In this document: positions 1-8,335 of the stretch, piece by piece
Layout of the letters: the number at the start of each line of letters is the position of its first letter
Position numbering within the stretch: position 1 is the stretch's first letter
DNA from: Peteryoungia ipomoeae
GTDB taxonomy: Bacteria; Pseudomonadota; Alphaproteobacteria; Rhizobiales; Rhizobiaceae
Direction: 5' to 3'
Length of the DNA: 64,000 bases
Assembly: GCF_004912165.1 (NCBI RefSeq)
Contig: NZ_STGV01000001.1
Coordinates: 248,001-312,000 of the forward strand
The notes under the pieces: model-generated
What the model saw: only the letters and a program-made list of their open reading frames with translations
The model's database searches: none
Told to the model about the DNA's origin: nothing
Program-made: the position numbers and the translations under genes

Positions 1-1045
1 GCACGATGAGGGCGGAGACGCCCTTGTTGCCGGCGCGACCCGTGCGGCCCGAGCGATGCAGCAGGGTTTCCGAATTGGTCGGCAGGTCGGCGTGAATGAC
101 AAGTTCGAGGCCCGGAAGGTCGATGCCGCGCGCAGCGACGTCCGTTGCGATGCAGACGCGGGCGCGACCGTCGCGCATGGCCTGCAGCGCGTGGGTGCGC
201 TCGTTCTGCGACAGCTCGCCGGAGAGGGCGACGACGGAAAAGCCGCGATTGTGGAGGCGTGCCGTCAGGTGATTGACCGCTGCGCGGGTCGAGCAGAAGA
301 CGATGGCGTTGCGTGCTTCGTAGAAGCGCAGCGCGTTGATGATGGCGTTTTCCTTGTCCGGATTGGCCACGACGAGCGCACGATATTCGATATCGACATG
401 CTGCTTCTTTTCGGACACGGTCTCGATGCGCCGGGCATCGCGCTGGTAGCTCTTGGCCAGATCGGCGATCGAACGCGGAACCGTCGCCGAGAACATCAGG
501 GTGCGGCGATCATCCGGCGCTTCCTCGAGGATGAATTCGAGATCTTCGCGGAAGCCGAGGTCCAACATCTCGTCGGCCTCATCGAGCACCGCGACGCGCA
601 GCTGCGACAGATCGAGCGCATTGCGGGTGATGTGGTCGCGCAGGCGGCCGGGCGTGCCGACGATGATATGGGCGCCACGTTCCAGCGCACGGCGTTCGGT
701 GCGCACATCCATGCCGCCGACGCAGGAGCCGATGATCGCGCCGGCTTCCGCATACAGCCATTCGAGTTCGCGCTTGACCTGCATCGCCAATTCGCGCGTC
801 GGCGCGATGGCGAGCGCAAGCGGGGCGCCGGCGCGACCAAAGCGTTCATCCGAACCCAACAGCGTCGGTGCCATGGCAAGGCCGAAGGCCACGGTCTTGC
901 CGGAACCCGTCTGAGCAGACACGAGGGCGTCGCGCGTTTCCAGCTCAGGGTCAATCATCGCCTGCTGCACGGGCGTCAGGGTGTCATAGCCACGTTTGCG
1001 CAAGGCCTCGGCGATCGCCGGGACGATGCCGTCAAAATCAGTCAT
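1..1045 (-). CDS. DEAD-box ATP-dependent RNA helicase (3' end cut by window)
   Basis: The reverse strand reads through from an ATG at 1045 to the window edge without a stop, giving about 348 N-terminal residues. Helicase motifs appear in order: Q-motif region TPVQQ near residue 24, Walker A AQTGSGKT (44-51), DEAD within VLDEADEML (about 153), SAT (about 185) and motif VI HRSGRTGRAG (about 329). This is the complete two-domain SF2 RNA helicase core; such proteins unwind RNA duplexes in ribosome assembly or mRNA decay. The C-terminal tail, where a DbpA-type RNA-binding domain could lie, is outside the window, so the subfamily is not settled. The forward strand carries a long open frame here that is only an antisense shadow. 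Confidence 0.93.
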   Translation of the reverse strand, partial: MTDFDGIVPAIAEALRKRGYDTLTPVQQAMIDPELETRDALVSAQTGSGKTVAFGLAMAPTLLGSDERFGRAGAPLALAIAPTRELAMQVKRELEWLYAEAGAIIGSCVGGMDVRTERRALERGAHIIVGTPGRLRDHITRNALDLSQLRVAVLDEADEMLDLGFREDLEFILEEAPDDRRTLMFSATVPRSIADLAKSYQRDARRIETVSEKKQHVDIEYRALVVANPDKENAIINALRFYEARNAIVFCSTRAAVNHLTARLHNRGFSVVALSGELSQNERTHALQAMRDGRARVCIATDVAARGIDLPGLELVIHADLPTNSETLLHRSGRTGRAGNKGVSALIV

Positions 1046-1182
1046 CGGTTGGGTCTTTCGAAATGCGTTGAAACTGCTGGCCACGAGGCCTCATCCGCGA
1101 TGTGCGGGTATGTTGAGCCGTTCCTAGCTGCACATTGCCAGAAAGTATAGAGGGCAGCACGCCAAAAGGCTGACTATGATGA

Positions 1183-1215
1183 AGGCTGAGGGCCTGTATG
1201 CCGGTCCTTCAGCCT
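1183..1215 (-). terminator. Hairpin downstream of the GNAT gene
   Basis: Inverted repeat AGGCTGAGGGCC / GGTCCTTCAGCCT, about 12 paired bases with one bulge. It lies just after the acetyltransferase stop on the reverse strand and is followed there by TTCATC. It fits a factor-independent terminator, although the T-run is weak. Confidence 0.5.
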
Positions 1216-1233
1216 GGGCTGAGGTGCCAGCGA

Positions 1234-1776
1234 TCACACCTTGCGGACTTTTGCCATCACCAGTGCGTCGACAAAGGCGCCATCGCGATAGGCGTAGTCG
1301 CGGTGTATGCCCTCCCGCTCGAAGCCGAAGCTTTCGTAGAGGGTGATTGCTGCCAGATTGTCGGTGTAGACTGTCAGGTCCAGTCGGCGAAGGTTGAGCC
1401 AGTTGTCGGCAATGGCGACGAGTTCGCCCAGCAGAGCCCTTCCAATTCCACGCCGCTGATAGGCGTCATGAACTCCCATGCCGATACTGGCGGCGTGGCT
1501 CCGTCGCCCTTGATACCGATGAAGCCCGGCATTGCCGACCATGATATGGTCGATGAAGCCCGCCAGCGATACCGAGTGTTCGTCCAGATCGTCGATATGT
1601 TTCCTGACGCTGGACGGGGAAGGGTAGGGCATCCGCAGTGTGCCATATCGGCAGCCAGGAAGGCTCTGCAGCGCCGCCAGTTCCTCTGCATCGTCAGGTC
1701 GTATCGCACGAATGGTCAGGCCCGCTGGCCATCGGGCGCCAGGGGAAACCGGATGGGAAGATGGGATGTCTTTCAT
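1234..1776 (-). CDS. GNAT family N-acetyltransferase
   Basis: A 180-residue acetyltransferase. The acetyl-CoA pyrophosphate-binding motif is visible as QRRGIGRALL, followed by the typical NLAAITLYESFGFEREG segment of the fold. The frame stays open upstream of 1776, but the ATG at 1776 (MKDIPSS) has AGGAG six bases before it, so it was chosen. The C-terminal part resembles PhnO/RimI-like small-molecule acetyltransferases such as those acting on amines or amino acids; the substrate cannot be read from sequence. The gene stands alone, with a hairpin after it and about 280 bases to the next gene, which is divergent. Confidence 0.88.
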   Translation of the reverse strand: MKDIPSSHPVSPGARWPAGLTIRAIRPDDAEELAALQSLPGCRYGTLRMPYPSPSSVRKHIDDLDEHSVSLAGFIDHIMVGNAGLHRYQGRRSHAASIGMGVHDAYQRRGIGRALLGELVAIADNWLNLRRLDLTVYTDNLAAITLYESFGFEREGIHRDYAYRDGAFVDALVMAKVRKV

Positions 1777-2052
1777 GTCTGCTCCTTTCAGGTGTTGAGG
1801 AGCAGAGGCATTTTGCAACCCTGCTCGCTTGTGCAGGGTTGGCGGGTATGAAGGCAAATCAGCTTCCAGACACACGCTTCCCGCACCGTTTCCCCATGAG
1901 AAAGGTGGTCAGATGAAGCACTACCAGTGGCTTTCTGTTTGCAATCATGGCGCGATGGTCGTCTGGCTTGGGTTTCTTGTCAACTGCATTGCGCGGTCCG
2001 TCGATCGGTCTCGGTTGTTGTCCGAATCCGGGTGAAGGTTTATGCGACACGC

Positions 2053-2682
2053 ATGTCAACTGTATCTGCACCCAGCGGCAAGACCATTGCCATCGATTTT
2101 GAAACCGCCAACGAAGAGCGGGGCAGTGCCTGTTCTGTGGGGCTTGCCTGGATTGAGGGCGGATCTGTCGTGCGGGTCGAAGAACGGCTGATCCGGCCGA
2201 GATCCATGCGCTTTTCCTCCTTCAACATTGCAATTCATGGCATTCGCCCCGAGCATGTCGAGGACGCCGGCGAGTTTCCAGAGGTCATGGATGAGTTCGC
2301 CGACGACTTTGCGGGTGCGACGATGATCGCGCATAATGCGGCGTTCGATTTTTCCGTTTGGCGCGCGTCGTTGGATGGGTATCGTATGCCGTATCCGAGC
2401 TTCAACTACCTCTGTTCGGTCAAATTGGCCCAGAAGGTCTGGCCACATCTGCCATCGCACAAGCTCAACATTCTTGCTGGTCACCTTGGCTTGCGCTTCA
2501 TCCATCATAATGCGGCGGAAGATGCCGTTGTCTGCGCATCCGCGGCGATTGCCATGACGCGCGACAAGGGTGTTGACCATGTAATGGATCTGGCCCGGTT
2601 GATCGGCCTCAACCCGGGCATGCTGCATCCGCAAGGCTATCGGGCCTGTTCGGTAGCAAAGCCATCGCGCCGCGCCTTGTAA
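2053..2682 (+). CDS. DEDDh 3'-5' exonuclease (DnaQ/PolC-type)
   Basis: A 209-residue protein with the four acidic metal ligands and the histidine of the DEDDh family: D15 and E17 in DFETAN, D99 in HNAAFD, and H152-x4-D157 near the C-terminal side. These residues coordinate two metal ions for 3'-5' hydrolysis of DNA or RNA ends. The protein consists of the exonuclease domain alone, with no polymerase or helicase fusion, so it is either a proofreading-like subunit or a free-standing nuclease. The start at 2053 was chosen because homology begins at KTIAIDFET; an in-frame GTG at 2032 is a possible alternative. Confidence 0.85.
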   Translation: MSTVSAPSGKTIAIDFETANEERGSACSVGLAWIEGGSVVRVEERLIRPRSMRFSSFNIAIHGIRPEHVEDAGEFPEVMDEFADDFAGATMIAHNAAFDFSVWRASLDGYRMPYPSFNYLCSVKLAQKVWPHLPSHKLNILAGHLGLRFIHHNAAEDAVVCASAAIAMTRDKGVDHVMDLARLIGLNPGMLHPQGYRACSVAKPSRRAL

Positions 2683-2719
2683 CGTCTTTGTGAGTGCCTA
2701 CTTCTCAGGAGGTATTCCA

Positions 2720-3226
2720 ATGGAGGTCTGCATGGCACTGAAAAATCGATTGCTCAATTTGGGTGCGGCCCTCGTCTTTGGCCTCGTGCCCGCTGTTGCA
2801 TGTGCAGAGGTTGTCGGGAAAGTCGGGGTGGACTGGGTCGGCAACGATATCATCGTAGAGGCCATCAATGACCCGCAAGTCAAGGGCGTCACTTGCCATG
2901 TGACCTATTTCGACCGCTCGCTGATTGATCGGCTCAGCAACGGCAATTGGTTCGAGGACCCTTCGAACAATTCGATCGCCTGCCGTCAGACGGGCCCCAT
3001 CGAAATCGGTGATATCGATCTGTCCGACGGGGGCGAAGAGGTTTTCCGCGAGGGGAGGTCGATCATCTGGAAGTCGCTCTACGTCAACCGAATCTACGAC
3101 AAGACGAACGACACCTTGATCTACCTGGCCCATTCGCGGCAAGTCGTCGAGGGGTCGGCCAAAATGGCGATTTCGACTGTCCCTTTGTTTGATCAAGCGG
3201 TGGTCTGGACCAAAGGCAAGCCTTGA
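2720..3226 (+). CDS. creA: CreA family periplasmic protein
   Basis: 168 residues. A signal peptide (residues 1 to about 28, ending AVACA) is followed by a body with the signature of E. coli CreA: VGKVGVDWVGND, VEAINDPQVKGVTC, IACRQTGPIEI, SLYVNRIYD and YLAHSRQVVEGSAKMAISTVP. Two cysteines (VTC and IAC) could form a disulfide in the periplasm. The molecular function of CreA is not established. AGGAGGT lies six bases before the ATG at 2720; a second ATG at 2732 also has GGAGGT before it, so the exact start is ambiguous by four residues. Confidence 0.85.
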   Translation: MEVCMALKNRLLNLGAALVFGLVPAVACAEVVGKVGVDWVGNDIIVEAINDPQVKGVTCHVTYFDRSLIDRLSNGNWFEDPSNNSIACRQTGPIEIGDIDLSDGGEEVFREGRSIIWKSLYVNRIYDKTNDTLIYLAHSRQVVEGSAKMAISTVPLFDQAVVWTKGKP

Positions 3227-3246
3227 TCCCATATGAAAGAAACCCC

Positions 3247-3262
3247 GGAGCCGGCGGGCTCC
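3247..3262 (-). terminator. Terminator of the small secreted protein gene
   Basis: GGAGCC / GGCTCC six-base stem with a GGCG loop. On the reverse strand it is followed by GGGGTTTCTTTC, so it fits termination of the gene at 3292-3648. It may also end creA from the other side. Confidence 0.55.
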
Positions 3263-3291
3263 AGGGCTTCGATCTTTGATCGTTCATGTCG

Positions 3292-3648
3292 TTACTTGAC
3301 GTAGACGATCTTGCCGCCGTTTGCAGCGGTCTGCACTTCGATAACGTTCATCGCCTCAACGCTCTGAGCCTGCAGGGCCTGGGCTACGGCCGGGTCCGAG
3401 CTCACTGCGGTCTGGGCTTCTGCCATGGCTGCCTGGTCATTGGCGAGCTGCTCAAGACGGGTATGTTCCTGGCGGTTCTGGTCGTTGTCCAGGCTATCGA
3501 GCCGAACGATGCTGACGCCTTCAGTCGTGGTGGCGGCGGTGGTGGTGCTGTCTACCATCGGCGTTGTTGCGGTCTGGGCAAGGGCGACGCCGGAAAGCGA
3601 GGCAACAGACATGGCGCTGGCAAGGGCAAGTTTAATTGCGGTGTTCAT
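3292..3648 (-). CDS. Small secreted protein of unknown function
   Basis: 118 residues. A signal peptide (1 to about 24, ending SGVALA) is followed by a Thr-rich stretch (residues 26-44) and an Ala/Gln-rich helical part that ends NGGKIVYVK. AAAGGAG eight bases upstream supports the ATG at 3648. There are no cysteines, no transmembrane segment after the signal peptide and no motif I recognise. The composition resembles other short periplasmic proteins of rhizobia with no assigned role. It is monocistronic between two hairpins. Confidence 0.75.
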   Translation of the reverse strand: MNTAIKLALASAMSVASLSGVALAQTATTPMVDSTTTAATTTEGVSIVRLDSLDNDQNRQEHTRLEQLANDQAAMAEAQTAVSSDPAVAQALQAQSVEAMNVIEVQTAANGGKIVYVK

Positions 3649-3830
3649 AGTATTTCTCCTTTATTCCCTTCGGAAATCTCTGCCTCGTTGGAAGCACTGG
3701 AGAAACGGCTAGATGATTGTTCGGTTCCGAAAGAATAATTAAATATTTATATCGTTTAAACGAATTTCTTGGGTATCGCGAAGGCTTGGTGCTTTATTTC
3801 ATCTCGTCTGAGACTAGTTCAACGCTGAAA

Positions 3831-3856
3831 GCCGGCCGCGCGATGGCGCGGCCGGC
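3831..3856 (-). terminator. Strong terminator after cheW
   Basis: Perfect 11-base inverted repeat GCCGGCCGCGC / GCGCGGCCGGC with a GATG loop, about 25 bases past the cheW stop. TTTC follows on the reverse strand. Confidence 0.7.
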
Positions 3857-3879
3857 CTTGGGAAGATTGTTCAGTCAGA

Positions 3880-4344
3880 TCAGGCAGCCTGTGCCAGCTC
3901 GTCGGCAATGACCGTGTCGAGGTTGAGGAAGCAGACCATGGACTTCTCGAGCGCGACAATGCCGCGGCAGAAGGCGCGCTGGGCTTCCGGAATGATTTCC
4001 GGTGCCGGCTGCAGGTCTTCGCTCTTGATCGTCATCATGTCGGAGACCTGTTCGACCAGAAGGCCGACGAGTTTGCCGGCGATGTCGGTCACGATGATCG
4101 CCGCGCGCTCGGACGGCTCGGTCATCTTCATGCCAAGGCGGCAGGCCATGTCGATGACCGGGATAACGGCACCGCGCAGGTTGATCAGGCCGAGAACATA
4201 AGGCGGCGTATGCGGCATCGGCGTGACCGGCGCCCAGCCGCGAATTTCGCGGATTGCCATGATATCGATGCAGAATTCCTGGTCGCCCAGGTGGAACGAT
4301 ACGATTTCCAGGTATGCACCTGACTGCTTGATTGCATTGCTCAT
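3880..4344 (-). CDS. cheW: CheW chemotaxis coupling protein
   Basis: 154 residues forming one CheW domain (EIVSFHLGDQEFCIDIMAIREI, LGLINLRGAVIPVIDM, DIAGKLVGLLVEQVSDM). CheW links methyl-accepting receptors to the CheA kinase at the cell pole. Its ATG follows the stop of the receptor gene upstream by one base, so the two are translationally coupled. This places the protein as the dedicated coupler of that receptor rather than part of the main che operon, which is not in the window. A strong terminator follows. Confidence 0.93.
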   Translation of the reverse strand: MSNAIKQSGAYLEIVSFHLGDQEFCIDIMAIREIRGWAPVTPMPHTPPYVLGLINLRGAVIPVIDMACRLGMKMTEPSERAAIIVTDIAGKLVGLLVEQVSDMMTIKSEDLQPAPEIIPEAQRAFCRGIVALEKSMVCFLNLDTVIADELAQAA

Positions 4345-4345
4345 T

Positions 4346-6385
4346 TTAGAACTCTTCCCAGTGTTCTTCCGCCTTGGCTAAGCTTGCCGTCGCCAGGGCG
4401 GTGCGATTGTGTCGGACGGTCATGCCTTGGCCAGACCGGATCTGCGGTGGTTCGGCCATAGGGCGCGGAGCCGCAGAAGCCGTGGATGCTTGGCCATGAG
4501 CAGGTGCAGCGCCGTTCATTCGGAACTGCCCGACAAGCCGCGTCAATCCTTCCGCGTCGCTCGCCAGGGTGTGGCTTGCCGCATTGGTCTGCTCCACCAT
4601 TGCCGCATTCTGCTGTGTGACCTGGTCCATCTGTCCGACGGCCGCGTTGATCTCACTCAGTCCCGTTGATTGTTCACGCGCGCTGGTAACAATTGCCTTA
4701 ACAAGATCATTGATTTTCACGACTTCTTCGCCGATTCCGCTCAATGCTTGTCCAGCAGCGGTCACCAGCTCCACTCCGATGCCAACTTCCTGCGTCGATC
4801 GGGACACCAGGGTCTTGATATCGCGCGCCGCATCGCCCGCGCGGCCGGCCAGCGCACGGACCTCTTGGGCGACCACGGCGAAGCCTTTGCCCGCATCACC
4901 GGCTCTTGCGGCCTCGACGCCCGCATTGAGCGCCAAGAGGTTCGTCTGAAAGGCGATTTCGTCGATGACGTTGATGATCTTGCCAATCTCGTTCGATGCG
5001 TCCTGAATGCGTCCCATAGCCAATGTGGCATTGCTGACGACTGCGCCGGATTCGGCAGCACGCTCCTTGGTATGGGCTACCATTCGCGAAGCCTCTTCGG
5101 CGCGTTCGGCTGCGGTGTTCACGGTGGTCGTCAACTGGGCGAGGGCGGCTGAGCTTTCCTCAAGCGATGCTGCCTGCTGTTCCGTCCGCTTGGCCAGGTC
5201 GTCGGCCGCCGCGCGCATTTGGTGACTGTTGGCACGGATGGAGCTGCTATTGACGGCAATCTCCGTCATTGCGGTGCGCAGCTTTTGGCCGACCAGATTG
5301 AAGTCAGTCCGCAAGCGCTCCAGTTCGGTCGGGAAGTCTGCCGTGATTTCTGTGCTGAGGTCGCCTTCCGAGAGACGGGTCAGCCCTTCCGCAAGGGCGT
5401 CGACGGCCAGCCGCAGCGAGCGGCTATCGGCTTCGAGTATCGCGGCACGGGCCTCGCGATCCCTGCGGGTTGCCTCGCTCTCGGCCTTCGCGCGCTGTTC
5501 GAGTTCGAGTTTTTCGATGGCGGCCAGTCGGAAAACGTCAGCCGCCCGAGCCATGTCGCCGATCTCGTCGCGGCGGTTGGTGGCCTCGACAGGGCGCTGA
5601 TAGTCGCCGTCGACGATGCTCTGCATGCTTTGGCGGATACGGTTGATGCCGCCAACAATGGCGTTGCCGTGGATCAATTGCAGGATCAGCACTGAAAAGA
5701 ATGCGATGACACCCAGCGTCAACTGGATCGTCAGGGATTCGCGGCTTCTTGCCTTCGCTTCTTCAACGCCAAGATTGACCAAACCGTTGCCCAAGGTTGC
5801 CAGTTCTTCCAGGGTCGCAGAAATCCGATTTCCGGCGCCGTCAATCGCATCGTCGATTGCGCTGAACTCGTCTTCCGGGGCGCCGCTTTCAATCAGACGT
5901 GCAAGGTCTACTTCGACCGCTATCGACAGGACGTTCAGGTCCTCTCGATAGGTCGCCAGCAATGCGCCGCGTCCGGCTTCCATTGCAATCGTTTCCAGCG
6001 CGCTTTGCTTCTCGGCGAGTTGCGCGAGGGCGTCGTTGATGATCTGCGCTCTCTCGGGTTGGATTGCGCCTTCGCCTCTGTCGATAATGCTGTCCATGGC
6101 GGCCAGCACCATATTGGCATTGGCCAACCGCATTTCATTGACCTGCTCGACAACTGCCTGAATGTCGGTTGCTCGAAGGAGCGCGGATTCCTGCTTGGCG
6201 TTCTCGTACCAGCCAACGACCAGCATGGAGCCCACACCGAGCGTGGCAACACCTGCAAGTGTCAACATTCGCATCTTTATGGAGAAAGAACTTCCCGAGC
6301 GAATTTTCGTCATTCTTGGACCGCCGAGCTTGCGCTCGGCGCGCCAAAAGCGGGCAGAGCGCATCCACAAACTGCGCAGCCCCAT
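4346..6385 (-). CDS. Methyl-accepting chemotaxis protein with C-terminal tether motif
   Basis: 679 residues from the ATG at 6385, which has GGAAG eight bases upstream; the ATG at 6313 (MTKIRSG) is an alternative giving 655. Order of parts: N-terminal membrane helix (LTLAGVATLGVGSMLVVGW), a mostly helical periplasmic sensor of about 180 residues, a second membrane helix (GVIAFFSVLILQLIHG), a HAMP segment with a second HAMP-like stretch after a coiled coil, and the signalling hairpin (DEIAFQTNLLALNAGVEAAR). The last residues HWEEF match the xWxxF pentapeptide that docks CheR/CheB on high-abundance receptors. The helical sensor gives no clear ligand. It is co-transcribed with cheW. Confidence 0.92.
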   Translation of the reverse strand: MGLRSLWMRSARFWRAERKLGGPRMTKIRSGSSFSIKMRMLTLAGVATLGVGSMLVVGWYENAKQESALLRATDIQAVVEQVNEMRLANANMVLAAMDSIIDRGEGAIQPERAQIINDALAQLAEKQSALETIAMEAGRGALLATYREDLNVLSIAVEVDLARLIESGAPEDEFSAIDDAIDGAGNRISATLEELATLGNGLVNLGVEEAKARSRESLTIQLTLGVIAFFSVLILQLIHGNAIVGGINRIRQSMQSIVDGDYQRPVEATNRRDEIGDMARAADVFRLAAIEKLELEQRAKAESEATRRDREARAAILEADSRSLRLAVDALAEGLTRLSEGDLSTEITADFPTELERLRTDFNLVGQKLRTAMTEIAVNSSSIRANSHQMRAAADDLAKRTEQQAASLEESSAALAQLTTTVNTAAERAEEASRMVAHTKERAAESGAVVSNATLAMGRIQDASNEIGKIINVIDEIAFQTNLLALNAGVEAARAGDAGKGFAVVAQEVRALAGRAGDAARDIKTLVSRSTQEVGIGVELVTAAGQALSGIGEEVVKINDLVKAIVTSAREQSTGLSEINAAVGQMDQVTQQNAAMVEQTNAASHTLASDAEGLTRLVGQFRMNGAAPAHGQASTASAAPRPMAEPPQIRSGQGMTVRHNRTALATASLAKAEEHWEEF

Positions 6386-6456
6386 GGCCAGCGCTTCCAA
6401 GTAGCGATCATTGACAATATTAGTTAACGCTTGCCTAAGCGTATCGGGAAATCCGG

Positions 6457-7248
6457 TTATTCTTCGAAGCGCACCGCCCGGCGGTAAAGGTGCCATGTCG
6501 CGTGACCGGCAACAGGCAGCACAATTAAAAGGCCCAGAAAGAGTGGAACGAGAGCCACGACGGCGGCGCCGGCGACGATGATGCCAAATGTCAGCATCGG
6601 CAAAGGGTTTTCCATGACGGTGCGCATACTGGTCAGCATTGCCGTGACGAAATCGACTTCTCGTTCCACCAGCATAGGCATCGAAATGACGGTTACGCTG
6701 AATAGCAGCGTCGCCAAAATGCCGCCGACCACTGTGCCGATAGCGAGAAAGGCAAGACCCTCCGGTGTTTGCAGGGCCACCTGGGCAAAGCCCTCGAGGC
6801 TTGACGGAATGCGGAAGCCGAGGAACAGCGCCATCAAAAGGCGAACCTGGTAGATCCAGATCCAGAAGATAAAGAGCACGACGAATGCCATCCAAGATAG
6901 CTGGCGCTCACGCTGGCGAAATACCTCGGCCAGAACCGCGCGCCAGGTCACGGGTTGTCCGTAAAACGTCCGGCGGCTGATGTCGTATAGGCCGACGGCG
7001 ATGAAGGGGCCGACCAGCGGAAAGCCGATCGCCACAGGAATGATCATCCAGGGCATCTGAAAATAGAACAGCATCGCCAGAATGAAGAGGCCGCCAACTG
7101 CGTAGATTGCGCCGAAAAACAGGCCCATCGTGCTGTGTCTCGTGAAGTCGCGCCATCCAGCTGCGAAGCTTGCGAAGACATCGGCGATCTGAAGCTGGCA
7201 TATATGCGGCTTGGGGATCGGTGCGCCTTTGAGTGCCTGCTGTTCCAT
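6457..7248 (-). CDS. DUF2189 multi-spanning membrane protein
   Basis: 263 residues with about six hydrophobic segments, including GLFFGAIYAVGGLFILAMLFY and PVAIGFPLVGPFIAVGLYD, and the polar loop ISRRTFYGQPVTWRAV. This is the DUF2189 layout (rhizobial inner-membrane proteins sometimes called cytochrome c oxidase subunit I-like). The start at 7248 (MEQQALKGAP) has GGGAGGAAG just upstream; the frame continues 23 residues further back without a better signal. Its function is unknown. It is transcribed towards the receptor gene but separated from it by about 70 bases. Confidence 0.82.
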   Translation of the reverse strand: MEQQALKGAPIPKPHICQLQIADVFASFAAGWRDFTRHSTMGLFFGAIYAVGGLFILAMLFYFQMPWMIIPVAIGFPLVGPFIAVGLYDISRRTFYGQPVTWRAVLAEVFRQRERQLSWMAFVVLFIFWIWIYQVRLLMALFLGFRIPSSLEGFAQVALQTPEGLAFLAIGTVVGGILATLLFSVTVISMPMLVEREVDFVTAMLTSMRTVMENPLPMLTFGIIVAGAAVVALVPLFLGLLIVLPVAGHATWHLYRRAVRFEE

Positions 7249-7379
7249 CCGCTTCCTCCCAAGCCATGTGAACGCAATCTGTCGCCAGAGGAGAGCGCCT
7301 TCCGCCGCGCACGTCAAGATGGATCTACGTATGAGCCGGCCATCTATGCGGATCGTAAAAGGTCGGTTATCATCGGCTT

Positions 7380-7535
7380 ATGTCGAAAACCCAAACAGTA
7401 TCTGTTGCTTTGCCGCCGCTCGCCATTGGCCTTTTGATTGTAAGCTTGCTCGCAGCAGGTTTTGCGGGCTGGCTGCATTTTGGGTCGGGCATATTTCTGT
7501 CGCTGATCGAAAGCGGTCTCACCTACTGTTTCTAA
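7380..7535 (+). CDS. 51-residue single-span membrane protein
   Basis: A short frame, MSKTQTVSVALPPLAIGLL through a hydrophobic helix (residues 12-36) to a C-terminal FLSLIESGLTYCF. It uses coding-like third positions and lies head-to-tail before the SCO1 gene. Small proteins of this form recur before SCO1/SenC genes in rhizobia as I recall them, so it may be an accessory of copper or oxidase assembly; that role is inference. No strong ribosome-binding site is visible. Confidence 0.55.
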   Translation: MSKTQTVSVALPPLAIGLLIVSLLAAGFAGWLHFGSGIFLSLIESGLTYCF

Positions 7536-7661
7536 AGAAGACCTGCAGTTCGTGCTGGCGCGACAAATGCGCCCCCTTGCCAGCTTTCCTGTTGTTTGCG
7601 GTTGATTTGGGCCGAGGCTGGGCGTAACGGGCTGCCATCGATCCACGATGGGGCAAGACTT

Positions 7662-8261
7662 ATGAAGGCTGTACGGATCATTCTCTGGAGCTGCGTTCTC
7701 GTGATGGCGGGCCTTCTGGCGTGGCTCACCTATTCGGTCACCGCTCCTGGCCAACGATTGGCGGAAGGACCGTTCGGTGTGCCGTTCGAGCTGTTCGACC
7801 AGAATGGCAAGGCAATCACGGAACAGGCGTTCCGCGGCAAGCCGACTGCGCTCTTTTTCGGCTTCACCCATTGCCCCGAAGTCTGCCCGACGACGCTGTT
7901 TGAGCTCGACGGCTGGATGAAGCAGGTCGATCCCGACAAGACGCTTTTGCAGGCCTATTTCGTGACGGTTGATCCCGAGCGCGATACGCCGGAACTGCTC
8001 GGACGCTACATCTCCAACGTCACGGATCGAATCGTCGGCATTGCCGGTGATCCGGCCAAGGTCGCCGAAGTCATCAAGGGCTATCGCGTCTATGCCAAGA
8101 AGATACCGGTAGACGAGAGCCAGCCGAATGGTGACTACACCATGGATCACACCGCGTCTGTCTTCCTTCTGGATGCGGAAGGTCGCTTCAAGGGCACGAT
8201 CGCCTATGGAGAAAACCCCGAGACGGCCGTCCAGAAGCTCACCAATCTGGCAAAGGGCTGA
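7662..8261 (+). CDS. SCO1/SenC/PrrC copper-binding assembly protein
   Basis: 199 residues. One N-terminal membrane anchor (residues 5-25) is followed by a thioredoxin-like domain facing the periplasm. The copper ligands are present: C71 and C75 in HCPEVCPTT, and H163 in YTMDHTASVFLLD. SCO proteins deliver or reduce copper at the CuA centre of cytochrome c oxidase. VTVDPERDTP is a further family signature. The length is as usual for alphaproteobacterial members. The start is at 7662 (MKAVRIILW), because upstream residues do not fit the signal anchor. Confidence 0.93.
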   Translation: MKAVRIILWSCVLVMAGLLAWLTYSVTAPGQRLAEGPFGVPFELFDQNGKAITEQAFRGKPTALFFGFTHCPEVCPTTLFELDGWMKQVDPDKTLLQAYFVTVDPERDTPELLGRYISNVTDRIVGIAGDPAKVAEVIKGYRVYAKKIPVDESQPNGDYTMDHTASVFLLDAEGRFKGTIAYGENPETAVQKLTNLAKG

Positions 8262-8335
8262 CCCGCGGCTTTCAAGTGCGGTTGCCAGCTTGGTCTGGGC
8301 GGTGTAGCGGACTGGGTTCAGATTAAGCGCGAGGG

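Noticed and set aside
56..1150. Long forward open frame (364 codons) at the left edge
   Set aside because: It lies antisense to a clear DEAD-box helicase whose motifs are all on the reverse strand; the forward protein has no recognisable features.
2015..2035. tRNA-like TCCGAATCC sequence
   Set aside because: The flanks form no acceptor or anticodon stems; it is a chance match before the exonuclease gene.
6386..6895. 170-codon N-terminal extension of the chemoreceptor
   Set aside because: It overlaps the DUF2189 gene in another frame, has unnatural Arg/His-rich composition, and lacks a ribosome-binding site.
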